Below are positions 9,104-16,795 of a DNA stretch of 64,000 nt, one piece after another. The notes under the pieces are model-generated. The model worked only from the letters and a program-made list of their open reading frames with translations, searched no databases and had not been told where the DNA came from. A program made the translations under genes and the position numbers. The stretch is from the NCBI GenBank assembly GCA_944323745.1, contig CALUTQ010000002.1, positions 558,001 to 622,000 on the forward strand. Reading direction: 5' to 3'. The stretch comes from Candidatus Avelusimicrobium pullarium. Its GTDB lineage: Bacteria; Elusimicrobiota; Elusimicrobia; Elusimicrobiales; Elusimicrobiaceae. Every line of letters starts with the position of its first letter. Positions within the stretch are counted from its first letter, which is position 1.

Positions 9104-9138
9104 CTGATAAAATTTATCAAAAAAAAAAAACAAAGCAA
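9089..9138 (-). promoter_or_regulatory. Pilin head module (copy at 9.1 kb)
   Basis: TTGCTT (9138-9133), 16-base spacer with T12, TAAATT (9116-9111). Perfect palindrome GATAAATTTTATCA/TGATAAAATTTATC with a two-base centre (9089-9118). The inner arm differs from most copies, but both sides changed together. Confidence 0.8.
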
Positions 9139-9161
9139 GCTTTTTAAACTCCTTAGCCAAC

Positions 9162-9196
9162 AAAAAACACCCCCACTCAACAGAACAGGGGGTGTT
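9162..9196 (-). terminator. Terminator of the 9210-9707 pilin
   Basis: CACCCCC/GGGGGTG stem (9168-9174, 9188-9194) with a T-run on the minus strand, between the two pilins. Confidence 0.8.
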
Positions 9197-9209
9197 TATA
9201 ATTTATCCG

Positions 9210-9707
9210 TTAATAACCCATACTTTTGCAAATTTGCTGACACTTGGGATGATTGGCACTCTGGTTCCCGTAACTGGGAATATTGTTATCCCCACAGGTA
9301 ATAACGCCCGGGCTTGGAGAATTATCATAAAACATACGAATAAAACATTTTCCATTACTGTCCCATAAGCCTCCAATTACATCACCTCCTACACTAGGAG
9401 AACTAAGATTGTCTATATATATTCCATTGTCATATAAAATATGACTAGCCGACGTTTCCTTTCCTTCCGGTAACTGTATATCAAGAACAGATAAATCATC
9501 CGGATAAAAACCATTAATCATATAATAGCGTTCATTGGCTTCTTTAATTGCTTTCATCATAGGCAAAACCGTAGCCATTCTGGTTTTTAATACGGCTACC
9601 TCATACTGCGGCAGGGCAATAGCTGCCAAAATGCCGATAATCAGCACCACCACCAAAAGCTCAATAAGCGTAAAGCCGCCTGTATTGCTTTTAAAACGTT
9701 TTTTCAT
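9210..9707 (-). CDS. Type IV prepilin-like protein, coupled-start variant
   Basis: 165 aa. The leader [11 protein letters not shown] and N-terminal helix are identical to those of the 8500-9072 gene. The body has the common pattern RYYMINGFYPDDLSVLDI and a Cys-containing C-terminus ending HPKCQQICKSMGY. ATG 9707 follows GAGG. The palindrome loop carries ACG where the sister copy has ATG, so no leader peptide can start there. Own head module and own terminator, hence an independent transcription unit. Confidence 0.9.
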   Translation of the reverse strand: MKKRFKSNTGGFTLIELLVVVLIIGILAAIALPQYEVAVLKTRMATVLPMMKAIKEANERYYMINGFYPDDLSVLDIQLPEGKETSASHILYDNGIYIDNLSSPSVGGDVIGGLWDSNGKCFIRMFYDNSPSPGVITCGDNNIPSYGNQSANHPKCQQICKSMGY

Positions 9708-9723
9708 TCAAAACCTCTTTTTT

Positions 9724-9773
9724 GATAAATTTTATCGTCTGATAAAATTTATCAAAAAAAAAAAACAAAGCAA
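9724..9773 (-). promoter_or_regulatory. Pilin head module (copy at 9.7 kb)
   Basis: TTGCTT (9773-9768), 16-base spacer with T12, TAAATT, palindrome 9724-9753. The loop ATG is replaced by ACG. Confidence 0.8.
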
Positions 9774-9906
9774 GTCCCTTCCTGTTGCGGCAGGCAAAAA
9801 AACAAATTTTGCTTTGCATACGGGGCAATTTGCCACAAAAAGCGGAAAGTTTTATATAATATATGTACCGATTTTTTGCTGGCAACAGAAGGTGGTGAAA
9901 AAGTTA

Positions 9907-10101
9907 ATGGTTTTTGTGAAAGTCAGAGACGCTGAACACCTGGAAGAAGCAATCAAACGTTTCAAACGCGAATGCGAAAAGAACGGCATCCTCAAGGAAA
10001 TCAAACGCCGCGAGACCTATATGCCGCCCAGCGTGAAGCGCAAAATCAAATCGCAGGAAGCGCAAAGACGCGCCCGCCGCACCAAACGCCGGCGCTATTA
10101 A
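9907..10101 (+). CDS. rpsU: 30S ribosomal protein bS21
   Basis: Small basic ribosomal protein involved in the initiating 30S subunit. 64 aa, the usual size. It begins MVFVKVRDAEHLEEAIKRF and ends in an Arg/Lys-rich tail (RRARRTKRRRY). TATAAT at 9855-9860 and TTGCCA about 19 bases further upstream look like its promoter. First gene of rpsU-dnaG-rpoD, the macromolecular-synthesis operon known from many bacteria. A hairpin follows directly. Confidence 0.97.
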   Translation: MVFVKVRDAEHLEEAIKRFKRECEKNGILKEIKRRETYMPPSVKRKIKSQEAQRRARRTKRRRY

Positions 10102-10117
10102 TACCAGCAGTTTTTCA

Positions 10118-10157
10118 GGCAATAGTCCGAGGGAGACCGAGGGCTATTGCCTTCTTT
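10118..10157 (+). terminator. Hairpin between rpsU and dnaG (attenuator-like)
   Basis: Arms GGCAATAG (10118-10125) and CTATTGCC (10144-10151), then TTCTTT. The position matches the partial terminator known after rpsU in E. coli, which lowers dnaG relative to S21. Function here is inferred. Confidence 0.65.
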
Positions 10158-10215
10158 GGCCTGCGCGCGCGGGCGCATACGCGCGTACGGTATACCGACG
10201 ACAATAAAGAGCTCT

Positions 10216-11976
10216 ATGCAGGAAAATCTGGCAGAAAAAATCAAGCAGCGTATAGACATTGTGGAATTGGTGCGCCAGTATGTCCCGCATTTAAAAAAAA
10301 CGGGCCGCACCTGGAAGGCCAGCTGCCCGTTCCATAAAGAAAAAACGCCCTCTTTTAACGTGGACGGCGAAAAGGGGCTGTATTATTGTTTCGGCTGTCA
10401 GGAAGGCGGCGACATTTTTGACTTCCTGATGAAAATTGAAAATTTAACTTTTAACGAGGCCGTACGCAAACTGGCCGATATGGCCGGCGTGGAATACCGC
10501 CCGCAGGGCGGGTTTTCGGCCGCGGAACAGCAGCGCATTAATGCGCGCAAAACGCTGGACTTTGCCAAAGGGTTCTATCATAAAAACCTGATGAGCGCCG
10601 GCGGCGAGTTTGCCCGCGAATATATTAAAAAACGCGGGCTTACCAAAGAAACCGCCCAAAAATTTGAACTCGGCTTTGCCAAAAACGATGCCGTCGGTCT
10701 GTGCAAGGCGGCCCAAGCGGCCAAATATACGGCCCAGCAACTTAAAGAAGTGGGGCTGTGCGTGCAGACGGCCTACGGCGCGCGCGATTATTTCCGCGGG
10801 CGGCTGATGTTCCCCATCATCAACCAACGCGGGGAAACGGTCGGCTTCGGCGGACGTATCTTGGGTGAAGGCGAGCCGAAATATTTAAACTCGCCCGAAA
10901 CGCTGCTCTTTAGCAAAAGCCAAGTGCTTTACGGCTTAAATTTTGCAGGCCCCGCCATACGCAAGGCGGGCCGCAGTGTACTGTTGGAAGGCTATATGGA
11001 CGTAATTGCCTGCCATCAGGCCGGCTTTGACAATACGGTGGCTCCGCTGGGCACCAGTTTAACGGCCGAGCACGCCAAGCTGCTTAAACGCTATGCAGAC
11101 AACGTCATCGTGCTTTTTGACCCCGATGCCGCCGGTATTAAAGCGGCGCTGCGCGGGGCGTTGATTCTTATTGAACAGGGGCTGTTTGTTAAAGTGGCTT
11201 CCCTGTCCGGCGGGTTGGACCCTGACGAGTATATAGCCCAATACGGCAAAGAAAGTTTTGAAAACATACTTAACAACGCGCAAGATTTGATAGAGTTCCA
11301 TACCCGCCTGCAGTTGGACTTATATCCGCAGCCGCTGCAGCCGCAAGCCAAAACGGCCATTGTGAGCGAGCTGACCGATACGTTGCTCAAACAGCCCGAC
11401 CCGATTGTGCGCCGCGAATGGGCAAAATATATTGCCGAACGTGTTGGCGTAGATGAAGAACTGGTGCTGGAGCGCCTGCGCGAGCGGGAACGGGCGGCCT
11501 CGCGTTTTAAACAGCGTTTTAATGCCGTTCAAACGCCGCAAGCGCCGCAAAAGCAGGCAAGCGTTGCGTTCAATACGGCGGAAGAAAATTTGGTTTCGTG
11601 GCTGCTTCGCTTTCCGCAATATGCGGCGGGCTGTGAAGAATTGGCCGAATCTTTTGACAGCAAGGCCTTGGCAAGCCTGCTGCAAGCGGTCTGTGCCGCC
11701 GCCAAAGAAAACCCGCGGCAAGAAGGGTTTATAGACCGCGTATGCGATGCCCTGCCCCAGCAAAGCAAACTGGCGGTGCGGCTGTGTATGGAGGAATTGC
11801 CGAAAGATTTTCAGGCGCAGCGGGATATAGCTTCCTGCAAAAAAGCGGTGGAAAAAGAAGCTATCCAGCGCAAGCTGACCGCCGTGCGCCAACAGATTAA
11901 AACTGCCGGCGCGGGGCACGTGCCCGCCGGCCTTTTGCAGCAGCTGGCACAGTTGCAGAACAAATTAAAAAATTAG
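10216..11976 (+). CDS. dnaG: DNA primase
   Basis: Makes RNA primers at the replication fork. 586 aa when started at ATG 10216 (MQENLAEKIKQRIDIVELV, AAAGAG upstream). The longer reading frame from 10147 runs through the hairpin region and is not believed. Domains in order: CHC2 zinc finger (CPFHKEKTPSFNV...YYCFGCQEGGD, residues about 38-66); catalytic core with TOPRIM acidic motifs EGYMDVIA near 260 and DPDAAG near 305; C-terminal helicase-interaction region. Followed by rpoD after 21 bases. Confidence 0.97.
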   Translation: MQENLAEKIKQRIDIVELVRQYVPHLKKTGRTWKASCPFHKEKTPSFNVDGEKGLYYCFGCQEGGDIFDFLMKIENLTFNEAVRKLADMAGVEYRPQGGFSAAEQQRINARKTLDFAKGFYHKNLMSAGGEFAREYIKKRGLTKETAQKFELGFAKNDAVGLCKAAQAAKYTAQQLKEVGLCVQTAYGARDYFRGRLMFPIINQRGETVGFGGRILGEGEPKYLNSPETLLFSKSQVLYGLNFAGPAIRKAGRSVLLEGYMDVIACHQAGFDNTVAPLGTSLTAEHAKLLKRYADNVIVLFDPDAAGIKAALRGALILIEQGLFVKVASLSGGLDPDEYIAQYGKESFENILNNAQDLIEFHTRLQLDLYPQPLQPQAKTAIVSELTDTLLKQPDPIVRREWAKYIAERVGVDEELVLERLRERERAASRFKQRFNAVQTPQAPQKQASVAFNTAEENLVSWLLRFPQYAAGCEELAESFDSKALASLLQAVCAAAKENPRQEGFIDRVCDALPQQSKLAVRLCMEELPKDFQAQRDIASCKKAVEKEAIQRKLTAVRQQIKTAGAGHVPAGLLQQLAQLQNKLKN

Positions 11977-11997
11977 CGGAAAAGAGGTACAACACAA

Positions 11998-13713
11998 ATG
12001 GCAAATTCGGGAAATAAGGCTTTAAAAGAGTTGGTGGAAACGGGCAAAGAAAGCGGGATGCTTTCGTTGGACGAAATCAACCGCTCGCTGACGACCAACG
12101 CTATGAGCGCCGAAGACATTGACGGTCTGATGGGTACGCTGGAAGATATGGGCATACAGGTGGTGGATGACAAAAAAATAAAGTCCGCCTCTTTGGCCGA
12201 CAAAGAAGTGTATACCGACGAGTGGGCCTCCTCCAACCCGGATATTTCCAACTCTATCCGTATGTACCTTTCGGAAATGGGTAAAGTGCCGCTGCTGACC
12301 CGCGACGAAGAAATTACGCTGGCGCGCAATATACGCGAACGGGAAAAAGAACTGCGCAAACTGGTGCTGGAATCGCCCATCACGATGCGCGAAATATGCA
12401 ACTGGGAAGAATTGGTGGATCAGGAAGAAATGACCACTAAAGAGCTTATGCCCCGCGGCAAACGCACCACGCGCGAGCTGAACAATATGCGCAAAAAACT
12501 TAAAGAAGCGGCGCAGTTTATCAGCAAACGCGAGCAGGAAATTACCAAACTGATGAAAGAATTGCGCGAAGGCAAATTGTCCGAAAAAAAACGCAACCAC
12601 CATATTGAGCTGCTGGAAGAAAAACAGAAAGAAGTGGTGGCGCGCATTATCAAACTGAATTTAAACCAAAACAAAATTAAACGCTTAACAAACAAAATCA
12701 AGAACTTGGCCGACCGCCTGACCGAAACCCGCAATGATATGGAACGCTTTGACGCTTTTTTCGGTCCCTACGCCGAAGTAAAAAAACTGGTAAATGCCTA
12801 TAAAAACAAAAAGATAAGCGAGAAAGAATTTAAAAAGAAAACCAAATTTTCTCTGGAAGAACTGGAAAAAGCCTTAGCTAACATTGAAGGCGTACGCGCC
12901 CGCCACGACCGTATGGTGGAAGCGCTGCCTATGACGGAAAAAGAATTTTTGTCCTTTAACGACCGCATCGTGTTTTTTGAAGATATGATTTTGCAAGACA
13001 AGCTTAAACTAATTAAAGCCAACCTGCGTTTGGTAGTGTCTATTGCCAAAAAACACGTTAACTCCAATTTGGAACTTTCCGATTTAATTCAGGAAGGCGG
13101 CCTGGGACTGATGAAAGCCGTGGAAAAATTTGAATATAAACGCGGTTTTAAATTTTCCACCTATGCCACCTGGTGGATACGCCAAAGCATTAACCGCGCC
13201 ATTGCCGACCAGGCAAACACCATCCGCATTCCGGTGCATATGAAAGAGCTGGTGTCCAAACTGACCAAAGTTACCAATAAATTCCGCCAGGAACACGGCC
13301 GTGAACCGACGCTGGAAGATTATTCCAAAACGCTGCGCCTGTCGGTGGAAAAGGTGAAAAGCGTGCTTAAAATTATGCAGGACCCGATTTCTCTGTCCAC
13401 GCCTATCGGCGAAGACGAAGACTCTAATTTGGAAGACTTTATTGAAGATAAAAACGGCCCCAACCCGACCACTTCTGCCGTAGATTTCCTGCGCAAGCAG
13501 GAAGTGGCCGAAGTGTTAAATACCCTTTCGGAACGGGAAGCCAAAATTATCCGCCTGCGCTTTGGTATTGATTCGGGCTATCCGCGCACCTTGGAAGAAG
13601 TGGGCAAAATGTTTAACGTTACCCGCGAACGCGTGCGCCAGATAGAAGCCAAAGCTATCCGCAAACTGCGCCACCCCAGCCGCACCAAAATGCTCAAAGA
13701 CTATCAGGAATAA
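11998..13713 (+). CDS. rpoD: RNA polymerase primary sigma factor
   Basis: Sigma-70 that directs RNA polymerase to housekeeping promoters. 571 aa. Order: region 1.1-like N-terminus; 1.2 ([22 protein letters not shown]); a long charged coiled region (about 150-300) between 1.2 and 2; regions 2.1-2.4 ([29 protein letters not shown]); region 3; region 4.2 helix-turn-helix ([20 protein letters not shown]). AGAGG precedes the ATG. It presumably recognises the TTGACT/TAnAAT boxes described in this window. Confidence 0.98.
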   Translation: MANSGNKALKELVETGKESGMLSLDEINRSLTTNAMSAEDIDGLMGTLEDMGIQVVDDKKIKSASLADKEVYTDEWASSNPDISNSIRMYLSEMGKVPLLTRDEEITLARNIREREKELRKLVLESPITMREICNWEELVDQEEMTTKELMPRGKRTTRELNNMRKKLKEAAQFISKREQEITKLMKELREGKLSEKKRNHHIELLEEKQKEVVARIIKLNLNQNKIKRLTNKIKNLADRLTETRNDMERFDAFFGPYAEVKKLVNAYKNKKISEKEFKKKTKFSLEELEKALANIEGVRARHDRMVEALPMTEKEFLSFNDRIVFFEDMILQDKLKLIKANLRLVVSIAKKHVNSNLELSDLIQEGGLGLMKAVEKFEYKRGFKFSTYATWWIRQSINRAIADQANTIRIPVHMKELVSKLTKVTNKFRQEHGREPTLEDYSKTLRLSVEKVKSVLKIMQDPISLSTPIGEDEDSNLEDFIEDKNGPNPTTSAVDFLRKQEVAEVLNTLSEREAKIIRLRFGIDSGYPRTLEEVGKMFNVTRERVRQIEAKAIRKLRHPSRTKMLKDYQE

Positions 13714-13743
13714 CCGGCTGCGCCTTAAGCAAATTCAAGCCAT

Positions 13744-13774
13744 AAAAAAGCCCCGCATAAAACGGGGCTTTTTT
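13744..13774. terminator. Bidirectional terminator after rpoD
   Basis: AAGCCCCG/CGGGGCTT stem with flanking A- and T-runs. It ends rpoD on plus and the 13784-14407 gene on minus. Confidence 0.85.
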
Positions 13775-13783
13775 ATTGTTGCA

Positions 13784-14407
13784 TTAAGAATGTTCTTTTT
13801 TATCCTGCTGCTCTATTTGCGCTCGGAGGGCCTTTTCCAGGCTTTGCTCTTTGCGGCTTTGTTTAACTTCTTGGCGTTTTTGCCTTTTTTCTTTTCGTTT
13901 TAAATAACGACTTGCCTGTTTAGGTGTCATATATACCGTGGAGCCGTCCTCTAAAAAAACCGGCATCTTTTTAAGGTCTTTGCGCAGTAAATCTTCCCGC
14001 ACATACACCGTTGATTCCCTCCCGTCGGCAAAAACCACTTTCTGGCCGGTGGACTGTACATCTTCGTTTAACTCGCGGGCTTTCTTTTTAATAGCCTTTT
14101 TGTCGGTTTTGTCTTCCGGATACGTGGCGGCATACGTCGGGTAGGTTTCCTTTGCTGAAGGATACGTTGCACCGCCGGACGGATATGTGGGAAAAGTGCT
14201 CTGCGGCGCAGGGAACGTCCCTACTGAAGACGGCCGGGCTGCTTGTCCGCCGGGGAAGGTTTCCTGCCCGACAGGGAAAGTTTCATTATTCAGCGCAGCC
14301 GCAGAAGCCTGCGGAAAAGTGCTTTCCGTCTGCGTCTTCTGGGCGGCATAGGCAGGCAGTGCCGCTAAAAAAGCGGTTGCAATAAGAAGCGTGGTAATAT
14401 TTTTCAT
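13784..14407 (-). CDS. Secreted TFP/TYP-repeat protein, unknown function
   Basis: 207 aa, family not recognised. A Sec signal peptide covers residues 1-21 (cut after AYA). Residues about 25-100 form a low-complexity stretch with nine TFP or TYP units at irregular 6-20 residue spacing (ETFPVGQETFPGGQ, ATYPSAKETYPTYAATYP). A charged C-terminal half follows with GRESTVYVREDL and EDGSTVYMTPKQA, a twofold 'xxGSTVYV' pattern, then a Lys/Arg/Gln-rich tail. GGGAG precedes the ATG and TATAAT lies at 14446-14441. The 61272-62000 protein also has a TYPG near its mature N-terminus. A periplasmic or surface role is likely. Confidence 0.8.
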   Translation of the reverse strand: MKNITTLLIATAFLAALPAYAAQKTQTESTFPQASAAALNNETFPVGQETFPGGQAARPSSVGTFPAPQSTFPTYPSGGATYPSAKETYPTYAATYPEDKTDKKAIKKKARELNEDVQSTGQKVVFADGRESTVYVREDLLRKDLKKMPVFLEDGSTVYMTPKQASRYLKRKEKRQKRQEVKQSRKEQSLEKALRAQIEQQDKKEHS

Positions 14408-14525
14408 AAAAACTCCCGTTTATTTTACTCTATATCTATTATTATAGGATATAAACCCGATTTATCAAGTGTTGGCGTCCCTTTGCCCTGCATCGTGGCC
14501 CCGCAAAGACTGTGCGGCAAACCTT

Positions 14526-15956
14526 TTAAAACTGGCGCAAATATCCGGCAGCCAGCTCTTGTATCTTGTTTTGCAAAATTTGACGTTGCATCTGCTGCGC
14601 CAACGCATTATTTTTTCCTGTTTTAGCAGCGTCTTTGAAATTAACAAATTGATCTATTATTCTGCCCTGTCTGTCAAACTGCAAACGGATGTGCTGGAGC
14701 AGTTTGTCCTGTTCCAGCCCTTTTTGGTATATGGCAACGCCGGCCTTGCCGCGGCCCCGTACCGGACGACGATATTCTATCGCACTTACGTGACCGTCTT
14801 CCCCAAAGGAACGAATGAAAACGTTTTCTTTTTTCCCTTTCTGCAAATTAGGATAGCGGACGGTTTTTATTTCCGCCAAAAGCACTTTTCCATTCTTTGT
14901 AACCAGGCGCGTATATTGGTCATAGACATAGGCATAATAGATGTCTTCTCCCTGCGAGCCTTGCATCCGCAGCGGACGACCGGTTTTATCTTTTTCCGTT
15001 ACGGTGCCCGTTATCGGTTGAAAAGGGGACATAGTGCCGTCTAAAGCCAAAGGCAAAATCTCTTGCGAAATAAGCTGCCCCCCTTTATAGCGCTCGATTT
15101 TCCATAAGCGGCTGTTATCCAAGAGCGTTAAGGCATAAGGAGATTTATCTGCCGGAGCGCCGTGCACATAATACACGTCCGACTTTTTGCACAGGCTTCG
15201 CCAGCCAAAGTCTCCCCCGCGGCTGCTGCCGCGGGTAAGGTCTATCAGGTTAATCATACCGTCGGCATCGTCGCAAGTTAAATGGAGGGAACTATTCATT
15301 ACCGCAGGGCGGCTACCTTCCGTGCTGTATATTGTATGCGAAGTGCTGCTGCGGGCTTGCTCGTACTGGTCGCTAAGCCCCAACGAATGGCCCGTTTCGT
15401 GTAAAAAAAGATATTTTGCCCCGCCTTGGCCAAACGATAATACCTTGGAAAGCCATTTATCTTCCGTTATAATAATTTGAGGTAGGCTGTTTTCCGGCCG
15501 CTTATAGCAACCGTAAGCGGAAGGACCGCAAATTCTTCTCATCAGGGCAAAAGGGAGCACACTAATGGTAATATCAGCCTGCGTGCTATCGTCACAAAAT
15601 TCCACCTGTATGCCTTTATCCAGCAAAGGCAAGATGTCGGCAAATTCTTCCTCTCTGCCGCTTTGGCGAATTAATCGGGCCGGATAAGAAAACCACTGAT
15701 TATAGGCTTGTTCTATCTTTTGGGCATACACCTTCTTTTTTTCCGAAAACGGTTTTTTGAAGCTTAATGTTACCCGCAGCGGCTGGCCGACCAGCACCCT
15801 TTTGAGCAGATAGTTTTCCCCCACTCGGCCGGGCGTAACGTGTCCTTGCGACGTACGGTTGTAATCTTGCAAAGCACCCCACGGCGCCGCAAAAGCATAC
15901 GCGGCGCTGCTAACGCACAGACTTAGGGCAAACAGCCGTTGCAAGCATTTTTTCAT
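14526..15956 (-). CDS. Predicted secreted zinc metalloprotease (metzincin-like)
   Basis: 476 aa from ATG 15956 (GGGAG site; TATAAT at about 15976), with a signal peptide ending near AFA23. The zinc motif HETGHSLGLSD (His186, Glu187, His190, Asp196) matches HExxHxxGxxD, and VMNSSL with Met220 looks like the Met-turn of metzincins. CDDADGMINLIDL follows. The C-terminal half (about 250-476) contains repeating YDxxGR/GxxL-type strands (EDIYYAYVYDQYTRLVTKNGK, SFGEDGHVSAIEY, QFDRQGRIIDQF), possibly a beta-rich accessory domain. Specific family not recognised; substrate unknown. Expected in the periplasm or outside the cell. Confidence 0.8.
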   Translation of the reverse strand: MKKCLQRLFALSLCVSSAAYAFAAPWGALQDYNRTSQGHVTPGRVGENYLLKRVLVGQPLRVTLSFKKPFSEKKKVYAQKIEQAYNQWFSYPARLIRQSGREEEFADILPLLDKGIQVEFCDDSTQADITISVLPFALMRRICGPSAYGCYKRPENSLPQIIITEDKWLSKVLSFGQGGAKYLFLHETGHSLGLSDQYEQARSSTSHTIYSTEGSRPAVMNSSLHLTCDDADGMINLIDLTRGSSRGGDFGWRSLCKKSDVYYVHGAPADKSPYALTLLDNSRLWKIERYKGGQLISQEILPLALDGTMSPFQPITGTVTEKDKTGRPLRMQGSQGEDIYYAYVYDQYTRLVTKNGKVLLAEIKTVRYPNLQKGKKENVFIRSFGEDGHVSAIEYRRPVRGRGKAGVAIYQKGLEQDKLLQHIRLQFDRQGRIIDQFVNFKDAAKTGKNNALAQQMQRQILQNKIQELAAGYLRQF

Positions 15957-16004
15957 AGAGAATCTCCCTCTTATAATTATAAGACTTATGGCTAAAAAAA
16001 CCAA

Positions 16005-16037
16005 TAAAAAACTCCCGCCCGTATGTTGGGCGGGAGT
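16005..16037 (-). terminator. Terminator of the MscS-type gene
   Basis: ACTCCCGCCC/GGGCGGGAGT ten-base-pair stem (16011-16020, 16028-16037), followed on the minus strand by a T-run. Confidence 0.85.
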
Positions 16038-16051
16038 TAAAGGGACTCGTG

Positions 16052-16744
16052 TTATTTGTCTTTATTTTTCAGTTCCTGCTCAAATATACTCCGCAGGAAT
16101 TCTTCCGCCAGCGGCTTAGCCCCCAGCCCTATGGCAATGGCAAAAGCCAACCCCAAGGACGCCAGCACCACGACGGCCACATTGTTGACCAGCTGGCTGG
16201 CAAAACCCAAATTTTCCACCGCAATCAGCGCACAGAAAAACACCACAAACGCGTATACCGCACGCGAAAGCAAAGCCCCGCCGCGCAGCCCGTTGGCTTT
16301 GGCGGAATTTTCAATAATATTAGAGAGCAATTTGCCAAACAGCAGACCGGCAAACAAAATAAGTACGGAAACAAACAACGTGGGAATAAATTCCAAAAAG
16401 CGGGTGAACAAATCGCGGATGACCGTTAAATGCAATACGTCTGCCGCCAACACCACCGCATAAAAAATAACCGCCCAAGCCAATACAAATGAAATAATGT
16501 ACGTAGGCGATTTGCCCAACCCAAAGCGCACGCACAGCTCGTTAATGCCCAATTTGGAGGTCTTGTCGTCAAAAGCGATTTTTGCCAGAAATTTCTTTAC
16601 ATACGACCCCACAAAGCGTGATAAATACAACCCGATTACCAAAATTAAAATGGCAATCACCAGCGCGCCCAATACGCGGCCCGTCTGTTCGGCCAGCGTA
16701 ATAAAGTGTTCGCTGACGCGGGAAGAAATGAGTTCTAAATTCAT
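16052..16744 (-). CDS. Small MscS-type / TM-helix-repeat membrane protein
   Basis: 230 aa with about five hydrophobic helices (residues 20-50, 78-105, 115-140, 160-180, 185-210). The conserved pattern of the mechanosensitive-channel TM-helix family is visible: an amphipathic GLYLSRFVGSYVKKFL, then Gly/Ala-rich ILFAGLLFGKLLSNII and LGLAFAIAIGLGAKPLAEEF. The large cytoplasmic beta domain of MscS is absent, so channel activity is uncertain. AGGAGG lies before the ATG. Its -10 box (TACAAT, 16767-16762) overlaps the -35 region of the divergent recG. Confidence 0.75.
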   Translation of the reverse strand: MNLELISSRVSEHFITLAEQTGRVLGALVIAILILVIGLYLSRFVGSYVKKFLAKIAFDDKTSKLGINELCVRFGLGKSPTYIISFVLAWAVIFYAVVLAADVLHLTVIRDLFTRFLEFIPTLFVSVLILFAGLLFGKLLSNIIENSAKANGLRGGALLSRAVYAFVVFFCALIAVENLGFASQLVNNVAVVVLASLGLAFAIAIGLGAKPLAEEFLRSIFEQELKNKDK

Positions 16745-16762
16745 AACGCCTCCTTTTTTTCA

Positions 16763-16795
16763 TTGTAGCAAAAATTAAATTGCTAAAATAGACGT
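16763..16795 (+). promoter_or_regulatory. Leaderless promoter of recG
   Basis: TTGTAG (16763-16768), 15-base spacer, TAAAAT (16784-16789), six bases, ATG 16796. No Shine-Dalgarno. Confidence 0.7.

Noticed and set aside
10147-10215. Longer N-terminus for DnaG
   Set aside because: It would run out of the rpsU-dnaG hairpin, lacks a ribosome site and adds residues unlike primase; ATG 10216 is conventional.
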